Assembly: GCA_037954235.1 (NCBI GenBank)
Contig: JBBMOA010000001.1
Span: forward strand, 30,587,074 to 30,651,073
Reading direction: 5' to 3'
DNA from: Aulostomus chinensis
Taxonomy: Eukaryota > Chordata > Actinopteri > Syngnathiformes > Aulostomidae
Length of the DNA: 64,000 nucleotides
Part shown: positions 50,691 to 61,117 of the stretch, one piece after another
Numbering within the stretch: the stretch's first letter is position 1
How the letters are laid out: each line of letters begins with the position of its first letter
Program-made: the position numbers and the translations under genes
The notes under the pieces: generated by a model
What the model was told of the DNA's origin: nothing
Seen by the model: only the letters and a program-made list of their open reading frames with translations
Databases searched by the model: none

Positions 50691-51360
50691 ATGCTTCTAT
50701 TGGTGTTCTTCTTCTTCCTGGAGTGTTCAGATCCTGCAGTGAGGCCACTGATCGTCTCTGGGACGCATCGACAGGCAGAAATATTTTCCGGGCCACAAGG
50801 CCACTTCAGAACTTTCAACGAACATCAAGAGTCCTCAGATTTGACGACAGAGACACCGGAGCAAGAACTGACAAGCTTGCCCCCATTGGGGATGTCTGGG
50901 AAAGATGGGTGCAGCTCCTTGCACCAACATTCAACCCAGGGCCAGAGGTGAGAGTGGATGAACGTCTTGTCCCTTTCTGAGGAAAATGCCCCTTCCAGCA
51001 GTCCATGCCCAGTAACCAGGAAGGACGGCAGAGCAGAGTTTGTGTTCTGGCCTGTTCTGCTTTTCATTTAGTGTTTATATTAAAGTTCTGTTGCTGAAAA
51101 AAAGACTTTTATGCCAAACCCAAAGGTTCATTTTATCATTTTTTTAATTGAAATTGAGGGTTTACTGACTAAAAAAAGGTCCAGAGGCCCACAACAAAAT
51201 ATTCAAATCAATATTTCCATGGATAAGGAAGCCTAACAAGGAAACCAAGAGATGGAAACAACTTGGATGATAGAAAATTGTTTTTAGTGAATTTTACAGC
51301 TGATTGAAGATGTGGGTCAAAACTGACCGTTACCATAGAGATGGGAACAGAAAACTCAAA
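50690..51360 (+). mobile_element. piggyBac transposon remnant
   Basis: The plus frame carries NIFRATRPLQNFQRTSRVLR, FDDRDTGARTDKLAPIGDVW and then PEVRVDERLVPF, the N-terminal half of the piggyBac DDE domain including its first catalytic Asp (VRVDE). At 50978-50980 a TGA replaces the expected arginine codon of LVPFRG; downstream GKCPFQQSMPS is still recognisable, followed by a frame loss. The rest of the transposase is deleted, and a 3' tail with attaaagttctgttgctga follows, shared with 45770-46080. The element is inactive. Confidence 0.85.
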
Positions 51361-51373
51361 TGGAAGCTCAAAA

Positions 51374-51446
51374 GGGGACTTAGCTCCAATGGTAGAGTGC
51401 TAGCTTAGCATGTGAGAGGTAGAGGGATCCATGCCCTCCTTGTCAG
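51374..51446 (+). pseudogene. tRNA-Ala (AGC) pseudogene, second subfamily
   Basis: GGGGACTTAGCTCCAATGG, TTAGCAT (AGC) and gaggtagagggatccatg follow the alanine AGC variant with TAGCTCAAATGGTAGAGC and ATCGATG T-loop. The acceptor pairs badly (GGGGACT with CTTGTCA) and the anticodon stem has a mismatch. It is a different subfamily from the copies at 41830 and 53787. Probably inactive. Confidence 0.7.
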
Positions 51447-51449
51447 AAT

Positions 51450-52090
51450 ACTTCAGCTTGTTCTGTTGATCAGAGGAGCTGCTGGGTGATGAATGCTGAT
51501 GTTTGTCCACTGGTGTGATAAAGTGTCCCCTGTTACTGAGATGTGGATGAACACCTGCTCAGGTCAAAGCTGCAATCAAACCAGGGACTCTGAACCTCCC
51601 ACACAGTGAAGGAGTTTGTCCTGCAGGTTGATGGACGCTTATTAAGTTCTATCTTTGATCAAATATAAGAAATGTAAAATAATTCAACATTGATTGCATT
51701 TCCCTCCTTTCTTTGGTGCCCTCAGACTTTCTGAGAACTGTAGGAGGAACTGCCCACTATTCTGTGTTTCTTCTGCTCAGTGGAGGAAGGAACGAAGGAC
51801 CGGAGCTCTAAGATTTTCAGTTCCTACATCAGTGAACAGACTTTCTGTGCTGCAAGGAACCAAAGCTACTAAGGAGGATTACAGTTTGTCCTTGCAGGAG
51901 TCAGTGACTTAATAGAGTCTAACAAAGGGTTGGACCTGAATGAGACAGTCACCCTTCAACATGGGGCCATGGCAGAGTGAACCAAGAACACTACAATGGG
52001 GGTGAGAGTGGAGCCATGATGGATTCACAGTTCATCACCTCCACCATCATGTGGACCACCTGATCACCTCTCCCTCAACCTCTAAATAAC
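51450..52090. other. Intergenic, nothing recognised
   Basis: Short open frames only (for example 51694-51912), without known domains. Confidence 0.3.
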
Positions 52091-52093
52091 TCA

Positions 52094-52160
52094 TTCCCTG
52101 ACCGGGAATCGAACGCGGGCTGCGCGAAGCGCCGAATCCTAGCCACTAGACCACCAAGGA
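52094..52160 (-). pseudogene. tRNA-Glu pseudogene with anticodon-arm deletion
   Basis: The minus strand starts TCCTTGGTGGTCTAGTGG, has GGATTCGGCGC, and ends CGTTCGATTCCCGG plus TCAGGGAA, all typical of tRNA-Glu. It is 67 nt long instead of 72. The missing five bases fall in the anticodon arm, where the remaining CTTCGCG cannot form a normal stem and loop. Not functional. Confidence 0.8.
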
Positions 52161-52164
52161 CCAC

Positions 52165-53625
52165 ACTGACCTCGCCAACAACAGAGACTATACACAATGA
52201 CTCAAGAACACAGGACTCTGTGGTCTCAGCTTGAGATGCAGAGGGTCCACCAAGACCACCAGACACCTCAGCCTCCTAAAGACAGTCCACCCCCAGGATC
52301 CTGCCCCCCTCTGCTCCAACTCAGCCCTCCATTCATAACGTGACTTTGTCTCAGTCTCTTCCCAATGCCAGTCACTGAAACACTGACAATGTGATGGGGG
52401 CTTCCTGTCTTTATTACATTTTCTTCAAAGGATCCCGTGTGTCTTCTTTCTCTCTGTCTGTACTGGAGTGTGGTACCAGGCCCAGCTTGAACGGGTGACT
52501 GTGTCTGAGTGGGTCGAGGCTGGGCTGCAGGTATTGGGAGGTTTGAACCCATCTGTGAGGCTCCAGGTGGAGCGATCACCTGTGAGGGTCCAGGGACAGC
52601 AGGAAGCTGCACAGATGGTAAAGACATGGAGGGGAGACAGGTGGTGCTGGAGCAGTGACAGGAAGTGTCTGGCATTTTGGTTCATCCTGTGAGATGACGT
52701 GAGGTTGTGGTTTTGCCTCCAGCCTCACCTCCTCATCAGTGTTCAAAAGGTTCAAAGGTGAAAAAATGGGATTCAACCAAACAGCTGGAATGAAGAGTTG
52801 GTAACACTTGCAGAGCTGCAGGGAGCTGGACAGGTCTCACCGTGGGGGGATTTGTCCCACAGATCCTGCTGAAGTGGCTCCTTCTCCTGAGACCTGCAAT
52901 GCTGGCTGGACCTTTGGAAAAAGAACACAACAAATCTTCATAAACATTTACTTAAGCAGGAACACACAAGAAGGTGGGACTGGTTCCTTTTTCATGTTCA
53001 CTATTTTGTCGTCTTGGTTCATGTTTTGGTTGTCAAAGTTAATTCTGAATATTTGTGGAAAGTTCGCCTGCCTTTACTTGTACCAGTACTTCCTTTAGTA
53101 ACAAATTAAAAAGCTCAAGCTAAACTTCAGTCAGGACAACCATTCTTTCTCATTCTTCGACCTCTGTTTTATGTCCATGACCATCCTGTCTGTCACCTTT
53201 TGTGATGGAGACATCGGTTGATGACATCAGCAACGGTCCTCAACCTAACTGCCTCTGCCAGAAGCGAGCTGTCATCTGTCTCAGGGGACACAGTCGGGTG
53301 GACCGGGGCGGATGAGGGCCTGCTGCTTCCTTGAAATATTTCTAAATATTTCAGTTGCAACTGTATAGTGATGGTGGCTCAGTTTAGAGCTGTCAATCAA
53401 TGTTAATAACTGATCTTAGCATCTGGAGATTATTTTAGGAACACAAATACTTTTACTTCATTCTGAGGATGAGCAGACGTTCAATATAATTCTCATTTCC
53501 TGGTCAAAGACTCCTGCTAGTCAGAGAGGATCTGGGCTGGATTGGAAAGCTTCTGAGAGGAAAACCTTCACTCTGGACTGGACTGAGAACGGAGCAGCCT
53601 CAGCTTCCTGGAGCCTGACTTGCCT
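52165..53625. other. Intergenic, nothing recognised
   Basis: A proline-rich minus-strand frame (52268-52675) and several shorter ones show no domain I know. The block at 53010-53060 resembles 41680-41733. No gene is claimed. Confidence 0.3.
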
Positions 53626-53629
53626 CTGT

Positions 53630-53940
53630 GGTCTAAGGCTGTGTGGGCTGACATCACAGTGAAACTACTGAGATCACAGAGCCTTTGAGATCACAGGCTG
53701 ACTTCCTTTTTATCCCTAAAATGAAGAATAAAAATGTTGTGTCTGTGTTTGTGTTGCTGCATCAGTTAAACAGTGACTCTGACAGAGGGGATGTAGCTCA
53801 GTGGTAGAGCGCATGCTTCGCATGTATGAGGCCCCGGGTTCAATCCCCGGCATCTCCAGCTGGTCCTTTGGAGCCTTCATCTTATCAGCTAAATTGATCC
53901 ATAAATGTGACAACAGTTGATAACAAACTACCAGAAGAGA
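53630..53940 (+). repeat. Right arm of the inverted duplication
   Basis: This arm is intact: gggctgacatcacagtgaaa, ctttgagatcacaggct, then ccctaaaatgaagaat, the tRNA-Ala gene, and cttatcagct. Its reverse complement is found in two pieces at 41760-41972 and 43203-43275. Confidence 0.88.
53787..53858 (+). tRNA. tRNA-Ala (CGC)
   Basis: 72 nt. Acceptor GGGGATG pairs with CATCTCC (one wobble) and the discriminator is A. D-arm is GCTCAGTGGTAGAGC. Anticodon stem CATGC/GTATG holds loop TTCGCAT, giving CGC (alanine GCG). T-arm is CCGGGTTCAATCCCCGG. All elements are sound. No TTTT terminator occurs within 40 nt. The inverted paralogue at 41830-41901 carries AGC and is damaged. Confidence 0.95.
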
Positions 53941-53944
53941 AACC

Positions 53945-55150
53945 AGTCTGTTGCATATCAAAGTATTTGTAGCAGGGTCAGTGTGACTGTGAGCCTTCAT
54001 AGCCAGCATGAAGGAGCTGGTTTTATCTTTGCTGGGGAAATCCCACACACAGCTGCTCTCAGTTCCAAATGTGTGTGTCCTCACTCCTCCGTCCTCCTGC
54101 TGCCCTCAGAATACAGACACAATTCAACCTGGCAAGTTTGGAGCATAGAAGTGCTCCTGAAGAGATGTGTGTCAGCCCACAGCTGGCTGTTCTTACCTGG
54201 AACCTCAAGATGAAACTGCTTCCACAGATTGGAAATGAATCTGATGTTGACTTTTGGACAAATCACCTGTTCATCAGTTCATCATCACTTCCATCCATTT
54301 CTACTGCTTATCTTGTTATAGAAAGGAGTCTATCTGCTGTGTGACTGAGGCAGTTACTGTGAGCTGCTGCATGTCTCAGTGTGTGTGTGTGGGGGGGGGG
54401 GCTGTGTGTGACTGGTCGGCTGCCAAGGATTATTGATGAGATCAATCATGATCAGCTCTGAGATCACGGCACAGAAGAAGGAGACTTTTTGATTTTTGGG
54501 GGTTCAGTTTCTAAGTCAGACACATCATCACAATTTGAAGTTTTCCTCCAGTAAAAAACAAAACCAAACAAAAACATGATTTGACTTTTGATGTCTCCAT
54601 TTTTTGGAAATTGTGAGTCCAACAAGCAGGAGGCCGTTTGAGCTTGGAAACTGTGAAGCATCACCAGTAACTGCTGGTTAATTTACAGGTGTTTCCTCCA
54701 AAAAGTTTAAAAATGAACTCAATGCTGAATCCCTCGTCGTCATCACTGAGCTGCAGAATTGGTCCATGCAGGAGGCTGAGCAGGTCTTCCTCTCTGGTCC
54801 AGTGTCTCAGCACAGGTCAGAGTAGAGAATTAAAACATGAACACAAATCTTTATCAGCTGTTTACTGATATCAGTGACTACCTTCAAGTAAGAGTGTTAG
54901 TGAATGGACCCTTTTTAAAGTTTATGTTATAATGTTTGAAAAATGATGCTCACAAAAACACAATAAAAGTGTTTGTGGTAAAATGATTCCAGTAGATTTT
55001 ATTGCCATTTTAAGAGTTCAAGCATATTTTGGTGACATTGTTTGATATCATGACTCACAGTTACTTTAGCAGGACCATCGGGACATGAAATCTTCCTCAT
55101 CATCCCATATCGACCCTCAACCCCTCACACAGAACCAGGATCCCTCAACT
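53945..55150. other. Intergenic; G11 run, otherwise nothing recognised
   Basis: A (GT)n stretch passes into a G-run near 54380-54401. Open frames here are short and unrecognised. Confidence 0.35.
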
Positions 55151-55156
55151 GAAGGA

Positions 55157-55490
55157 ACCTTTAAAACTGAGAAGTTGGACAGAAAGCAGTATTTTGGTGG
55201 AATGAACCTTTAAAACTATAAATTAGAAAGTATTTTGGTGGAACGAACCTTTAAAACTATAAATTAGAAAGTATTTTGGTGGAACGAACCTTTAAAACTA
55301 TAAATTAGAAAGTATTTTGGTGGAACGAACCTTTAAAACTATAAATTAGAAAGTATTTTGGTGGAACGAACCTTTAAAACTATAAATTAGAAAGTATTTT
55401 GGTGGAATGAACCTTTAAAACTATAAATTAGAAAGTATTTGGTGGAATTGGAAGAAACCATTTATACTATAGTTAGAAAGGAGTATTTTG
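55157..55490 (+). repeat. Minisatellite, 41-bp unit
   Basis: The unit gaacctttaaaactataa-attagaaagtattttggtgg starts at 55204, 55245, 55286, 55327, 55368 and 55409, with degenerate copies on both sides. The central copies are identical, suggesting recent homogenisation. Confidence 0.95.
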
Positions 55491-55499
55491 CTGTCATCT

Positions 55500-56760
55500 A
55501 ATTCGATAGGTGGCGCTGTCACCAAAAAGCTAAAGTCCGCGAGAAAGCCGCGATTGGCTTTCCCATCCATCAATCGAACTGATCAATCAGCTTATCTCCA
55601 GCTGCTCCGCATCAGCTGATCAAATCCCTCACTTCTGATTGGCCCCTCTCAACTTAAATGTCACACGGCCTCAACAGCTTCTGGCTATGCTGCTCTGCCT
55701 GCTGCTATCTGCTGCCATTTCCTGTACAGTTGCTCCTGCTCGCAACTTGCTACCCTCCACCTCCCCAGCTCCACCTTGTCGTGTATACATGGCATAGTTC
55801 ATTCCATGTCATGTTGCTGCTCTGTTCACGGGGGTATGTTTGCTCTTCCAGTCTTAAACTGGGAGAACCTTCCCTCATGCTGCTGGTCCCCTGTTTCATG
55901 GTGCTCATGAAAAATTCTCAGGGGACTCCTCTGAACAGAGCCGTACCACCAGTTTGTGCTAGAATAAACAATCAAGCACATTATCATCCCATTGTTTCTT
56001 GACGTGAATGGACCTGACAGAACTTGTGTTCCTCAATAAAAATGCAGAAATGAATCACTTTTTAGTCTTTTATTTTATATGATTCAACACTTAAGTTCAC
56101 AAAATTCCATAGAGAAGTTGAAAATTTCAGTTCTGAATTGTTTTATAGACAAATTTGCTCCATTTTACATAGCGACTCATTTCAGCATTTACACAAACAA
56201 ATTGAACAAATGAAATTCTGCAATGATGAGATGATATTTGAAGGAAAGGATGAGCGATTAAATGTTATTTCACAGGCTGATGTTGGGTTAGCAGTATGGA
56301 AGCTTTTCCATCTTTTTTCAGTTTGTTTACCTGCAATGATTGAGAGCTCCTGCAGGGGTCGCTATTGAGTGGCCAACACAGTGTCAAAACAGTGCCGACA
56401 CAGTTAGTGTAGTGTGTCAGTTCACTCCTTAAGGGATCATCATCCAATCACTACCTTGCAGTCCTCATCCATGCTGAGGAGGACAGACCTGAATCCTGTC
56501 TCCCTTTAACATCACATGGAGTTTGGTACTCTTTCAAGATGAACCTCACTTCTGACTTCCTTTGCTCAACGGTTCAAGGAGTTGGGAGTCCTCATCTATT
56601 TAATTCTAACATGGATAGAAAAGAGAACGTCTGCTGGCCCAAGGGATTCGTTTCAGCTCAGCTTCAACAACCTTTGACAACCTGAGTTCTTGGGAATCAA
56701 ACATCTGTTTCATTTTAACGTCGTTGTAAAGTCTATAAAAAAGTTCATGTCAAGAAGTTC
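55500..56760. other. Unrecognised segment with CCAAT-like and poly(A) signals
   Basis: ATTGG boxes occur at about 55553 and 55638, followed by an ATG frame of 114 codons (55658-56002) and AATAAA words near 55963 and 56034. The protein (cysteine and leucine rich, starting MSHGLNSFWLCCSACC) matches nothing I know. It could be a short transcript, an LTR or chance. Nothing is recognised beyond 56060. Confidence 0.2.
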
Positions 56761-56777
56761 TCTTTGAATGCAGCAGA

Positions 56778-57393
56778 AACCTTCATCAGGAGGGTTACCA
56801 GGGTCTGGGGTCAGCAGGAATACAAACAAGAGACAATCAGGAACAACCTTCATCAGGAGGGTTACCAGGGTCAGGGGTCAGCAGGAATACAAACAAGAGA
56901 CAATCAGGAACAACCTTCATCAGGAGGGTTACCAGGGTCAGAGGTCAGCAGGAATACAAACAAGAGACAATCAGGAACAACCTTCATCAGGTGGGTTACC
57001 AGGGTCAGGGGTCAGCAGGAATACAAACATGAGACAATCAGGAACAACCTTCATCAGGAGGGTTACCAGGGTCAGGGGTCAGCAGGAATACAAACAAGAG
57101 ACAATCAGGAACAACCTTCATCAGGAGGGTTACCAGGGTCAGGGGTCAGCAGGAATACAAACATGAGACAATCAGGAACAACCTTCATCAGGAGGGTTAC
57201 CAGGGTCAGGGGTCAGCAGGAATACAAACAAGAGACAATCAGGAACAACCTTCATCAGGAGGGTTACCAGGGTCAGGGGTCAGCAGGAATACAAACAAGA
57301 GACAATCAGGAACAACCTTCATCAGGAGGGTTACCAGGGTCAGGGGTCAGCAGGAATACAAACATGAGACAATCAGGAACAACCTTCATCTGG
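56778..57393 (+). repeat. Minisatellite, 67-bp unit, nine copies plus a partial
   Basis: The word aaccttcatc starts units at 56778, 56845, 56912, 56979, 57046, 57113, 57180, 57247, 57314 and 57381 (partial). Units differ mainly at acaagagac versus acatgagac, in the order K K K M K M K K M. Since 67 is not a multiple of three and no frame contains a stop, a 212-codon frame (56764-57402) arises whose protein repeats every 67 residues. I treat this as fortuitous. Confidence 0.96.
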
Positions 57394-57399
57394 AAAAGC

Positions 57400-58045
57400 T
57401 GAGAAAGCCTGAATCTTGAAGCTGTCTGGGGAACTGAGCCTCAGGGAATCAACCTCCGCTGGTTGGGCTCAGAAGCTGTACAGAGAAACTCAACACTCCT
57501 TTTCTGGGCAGGGAGAGACCAGCAAGGATGCACTCAAGTAGCTCGTCCTTCAGGAGACAAACTCCACATGTGAAGCACCTTCAAGTCCATCAGGCTGGTG
57601 TCTAGAGCCTGGAGGAAAGACATCAAAAAGACGTGGTGGGTATGAGCCTCAGCAGGAAGCAAACGCTCAGCATAGTGGGACAGTTTAAAGACACAGGAGG
57701 TCTGATGGAGGCCTCAGGCACCACCTTGCAGGAAGTCCCTCTGCACCCACATTTCAGGGAAATTGTCTTTACAAACTGCAGTGAACTTTAGATGTGCTGG
57801 TTTATAGTATTTCACTGCAACAGTTATGAATGAAACAAACTAAAAATAATCAGTATTTTGTGAAACTGTCCATCATGTCTGAAATATTTTGATGTCACTT
57901 TGGGGCCCAACATCTCCCTGAGGGCCTCCTCCAGTTGGTCTAACGTCTGATCAAACACCAGAGAACAAAGCAAATATGACTAAAACGGTTCTGAGGAAGT
58001 TCTGGGGAGAACCTTTATTGTTGTTCTGAAGCTCTGCTTCTATGT
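57400..58045. other. Likely intron or 3' flank of the NLR fragment
   Basis: This lies downstream, on the minus strand, of the last visible LRR exon. I see no SPRY/B30.2 exon, which many fish NLRC3-like genes carry at the 3' end. Confidence 0.35.
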
Positions 58046-58051
58046 TCCTAC

Positions 58052-58225
58052 CTGAGAGTCTCCAGCCTCCAGTGAGGATCCTTCAGTCCAGCAGACAGCA
58101 GCTCCACTCCTGGGCCTCCTGGATGATTGAACCTCAGGTGCAGCTCTCTCAGGTGGGAGGGGTTGGAGCTCAGAGACGAGGCCAGAGAAGTAAAACCTTC
58201 CTCTCTGATCCCACAACCTAAAAGG
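58052..58225 (-). CDS. NLR leucine-rich-repeat exon (NLRC3-like)
   Basis: A 174-bp exon on the minus strand, bounded by acceptor ctgcag and donor CTCTCAG|GTAGGA. Reading from the second base it is fully open: LLGCGIREEGFTSLASSLSS, then NPSHLRELHLRFNHPGGPGV, then ELLSAGLKDPHWRLETLR. This is the ribonuclease-inhibitor-type LRR pair encoded by one exon in fish NLR-C (NLRC3/NLRP12-like) genes, cytosolic pattern-sensor proteins. HLRELHLRFN carries the LxxLxLxxN framework. It differs clearly from the two upstream exons, so it is an older repeat. No NACHT or SPRY exon is in view; gene or pseudogene cannot be decided. Confidence 0.85.
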
Positions 58226-58229
58226 CTGC

Positions 58230-59485
58230 AGTTAAGAGAACAGAGTTAATTCACTGTTCTACCAAATCCTGGAACCTGAACCTCTCAGATGTTGATGGTC
58301 TTCACTCCAAGTTAGTGAGGTTTTTATAGTTGCTTTAGCAGTGCCAGGCTAAAGGCTGTGGTCCAACTGCACCGTCACAGTGACAGTTTCCTCAGGAACA
58401 AAGCTACCAGGCCTCAGTAATCTACTACCAGCAGGATATTCCAGAGGAACTGTTGACAAACAGCTGGATTCTGTCCATCTGCTCTCACTGCTTCCCACAC
58501 CAGCAGCTGCTTTGTCAAGTTCCTCTGGTCTTCACCAACAAATGGAACACTTCCTCCTCCAGTCTTTGTTCTGACTTCTCTCTGGTGACCTGCTTTGATC
58601 AGTGAGGTTTCTGCTGTTTCACTGTCATGACAGCGTGCAGGTTGTTGAGTCCCGTCACTCACGACAGGAGTTCACCTTCTCACTACCCTCTGATAAAACG
58701 CTTCTTTCTCCATTACTATAGAATCTATCACACATTCATAGTTAAGGATGAACCACAGGAACAAGCTCCTCCTCCACTGTGTTACCATGGTGACGAGTCC
58801 CCACCCACATCAAAGAGAGACGTGTTCAACCAGAAGTGCTTGGAGCCGCTGCACGAAGCAGGCAGACACCTCTGGGTGGCTGGAGCCTTTTTATGGAGGC
58901 GGCAGCAAATGCTGCGGTTCCCTGGAAACAACTGGAAATCCAGGCTGGAGGTCAGGAAAACAACACATTGGACTCAGGCACTCGTGCTGAAGTTGACCAT
59001 CACTTCTTGAGTGACGTCCCACTGCTACATGGTGACCACTGAGGGAGGTTTGGAAGGTGACTATTCATAAAGAACAGATTCACAGCAGTAGTTGACAGGC
59101 ATTCCTGCTGTTGCCATAGCAACCAACCTGCCTCCGTGATGTGGCTCATCACTGTATAAGTGTCAGGTGACCTGAGGTTGGAGAAAGGGCTGGTAGCTCT
59201 GCTTCCACTGTAGGAGATCACGACGACGCTGACCGACACTTCTGAGCGTTTGAAATTCCTCCAAATGTCAGACGGCCGGTTGCTCACTGATCAGGCTACG
59301 ATCGACCCTCCAGAATAAAACTGACCTTCATGTGGCTTGAACATCGGCTCAAATCTCTTCATTAAGAACATGTTTTGTTGTCACATGACCTTTGAACCCC
59401 AAAATCTAACCAATTCATCATGAACGTTTGAGTCAAAGTAAAGAAATTGTGGGTGGAGTGGAGGCCTGCTAAGATGAGAGCTGGA
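58230..59485. other. Intron-like sequence between LRR exons
   Basis: No further LRR exon is visible. Open frames on both strands (for example 58627-59010) have no recognisable domain. Confidence 0.4.
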
Positions 59486-59486
59486 C

Positions 59487-59945
59487 TCTGACCTGAGAGT
59501 TTCCAGGTGACAGTGTGGATCCTCCAGTCCAGCACACAGCAGCTCCACTCCTGAATCCTGCAGCAGGTTCAGGCTCAGGTCCAGTTGTCTCAGACTGGAG
59601 GACTGAGAGCTGAGAACTGAAGACAGAACTGAACAACTTCTCTCTGAGAGCTTACAGCCCCTCAGCCTGAAGAAGAAATGGAAACATGAGCAAACATGGC
59701 GTCAACACCAACTTATCAATGATGAAATCTGTTCTCATCTCTGGTTCAGGATCAGCTTTGATATGTGGACGTTTGGAGTTGAAGCCTCATTTGCATATTT
59801 AAACAGGTTGATAGGGAACCTTCAAGAACTTTGATAGAACATTGAAATGTCATGGTGGGAAAATGAAGTCATCATTGATCCTGAAGATGTCACTAAGAGG
59901 CCTTCAGTGCTGGATGATGATGTCACAGTCAAGTTGACCTTTGGG
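59487..59945. repeat. Tandem segmental duplication, copy 1 (1,631-bp spacing)
   Basis: The exon and about 275 bp of intron (for example ggaaacatgagcaaacatgg, gcatatttaaacaggttgat, aatgtcatggtgggaaaatg) recur at 61118-61576. Differences are few, in intron as well as exon. Confidence 0.9.
59493..59666 (-). CDS. NLR leucine-rich-repeat exon (NLRC3-like)
   Basis: A 174-bp minus-strand exon with acceptor cttcag and donor CTCTCAG|GTCAGA, in the same phase as the exon at 58052 (one base, 57 codons, two bases). It reads LRGCKLSERSCSVLSSVLSS, QSSSLRQLDLSLNLLQDSGV, ELLCAGLEDPHCHLETLR. The LRQLDLSLN framework and DPHCHLETLR end are typical of fish NLR LRRs. It is nearly identical to the exon at 61124 and was duplicated with its intron. 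No stop or frameshift occurs. Confidence 0.88.
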
Positions 59946-59949
59946 ATAT

Positions 59950-60600
59950 TAATTGTCATGATTTCATGCTCACAGACGTTTGAGAGTCTCTTGTTTCTTC
60001 AGAGTGAATCATTGACTTCTCTCTCCTCTTGCTGTCAGTCTTAATAGCAGGCGTGCCAGCACTCCATGTTTCCTGAGATCTGATCACTGGAACCACATTC
60101 AGAGGTGGTCTGGTCCACATGGGGCCACATTCTCTCAGTGGTTTGTCCACCAATGAGTCCTGGGCCCCAGTGAAGGATCAGCTGATGTCCTCTGTTGAAG
60201 CAGAAAGACCATCGCTGAGCGAACGGCGGCGTATTATGACACCGTCTGATCACGTGACAGCTCACTGAGAGAGATTCTTCTGACGGCTCTGAGGACAACA
60301 TGACCTCATGGGGTTGTGTCTCAATCACAGGTCACGTTTCAGGACGTTTGGCTGCCGTGTCCACTCATTCTCTGCTCTCTGTGTCTCTCTCCCACTATCA
60401 GATCCAGGTGTGGAACCACTCATCCAGAGATCGATGAACCACTTTCTAACCCTACCATTCACATGCATCCATCTGTGCTCAGCAAACTGGCGTTCTGATG
60501 GACACGCAGAGGAGAGAGAGACATTTTCCTGCCATGGTTTTGGAGAGTGCATGTCAACACTTTGGCTTTTAGAAAGACGGAGGAGGTTTCAATCAGTCGG
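59950..60600. other. Unrecognised sequence between duplicated LRR blocks
   Basis: Several overlapping short frames; none recognised. It may be part of the BED-type transposon remnant that follows. Confidence 0.3.
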
Positions 60601-60700
60601 TGGCTGTTTGGAGAATGTAAATGTGGAATAAAACACAACGGCAACACCACTGATCTGTTCAACCACCTCCTGAGGCGCCACACCTGGGCCGGCCAGGACC
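60600..60700 (+). mobile_element. BED zinc-finger remnant, probably hAT/ZBED-like
   Basis: The plus frame reads GECKCGIKHNGNTTDLFNHL then LRRHTW. The spacing of the Cys pair, the NTTDLFNHLLRRH helix and the final His pair match a BED finger. The first Cys pair is CxC rather than the usual CxxC, suggesting decay. BED fingers occur at the N-terminus of hAT transposases and derived ZBED proteins. The frame closes soon afterwards and no transposase domain follows. Confidence 0.5.
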
Positions 60701-60779
60701 GCCCTCATGAACCTGAACAGAGCTTTGGTGCACTTTATTGTTGTGCTGTGATGCTGCAACATGCAAAGCACTGATAATT

Positions 60780-61110
60780 CAAACAAAAGGTAGACATTTG
60801 CCATGAACTGTTGTGTTCTTGTTTCTGTCCATTATTTTAAACCTGATTCCCTACAGCAAACAGCAGAGATCTGGGACTCCTCCCTGAACTCTCTAGTAGC
60901 CTGGTATTCATGGCACAGTTGGACAGTTCAGTTGAAGTCTGGCAAAAAGTGACTGAATCACTTTAGAGACCCCGAATTGAATCGACTCCAATCGTTCTAA
61001 ATGAATCAAAGCTGCAGTCATGAATCGTGATTCAAATCAAATCTTTGTTAAGGTGAATCATTCCAACCACATAAGATCCATCCAGGTGACGCTCAGTGGG
61101 GGAGGCAGGT
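60780..61110. other. Intron-like sequence
   Basis: Repetitive gaatcgtgattcaaatcaaa-type words near 61020 hint at an old dispersed repeat; nothing firm. Confidence 0.25.
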
Positions 61111-61117
61111 TTCTGCT

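Noticed and set aside
50452..51067. Several minus-strand frames over the piggyBac segment
   Set aside because: They are antisense to the recognisable transposase frame and show no homology of their own.
56764..57402. A 212-residue repeat protein
   Set aside because: The frame is explained by a stop-free 67-bp minisatellite; no conserved flanking exon or known domain supports a gene.
58627..59010. Plus-strand 127-residue frame opposite the NLR intron
   Set aside because: No domain, no splice support, and it lies antisense to an intron of the LRR exons.
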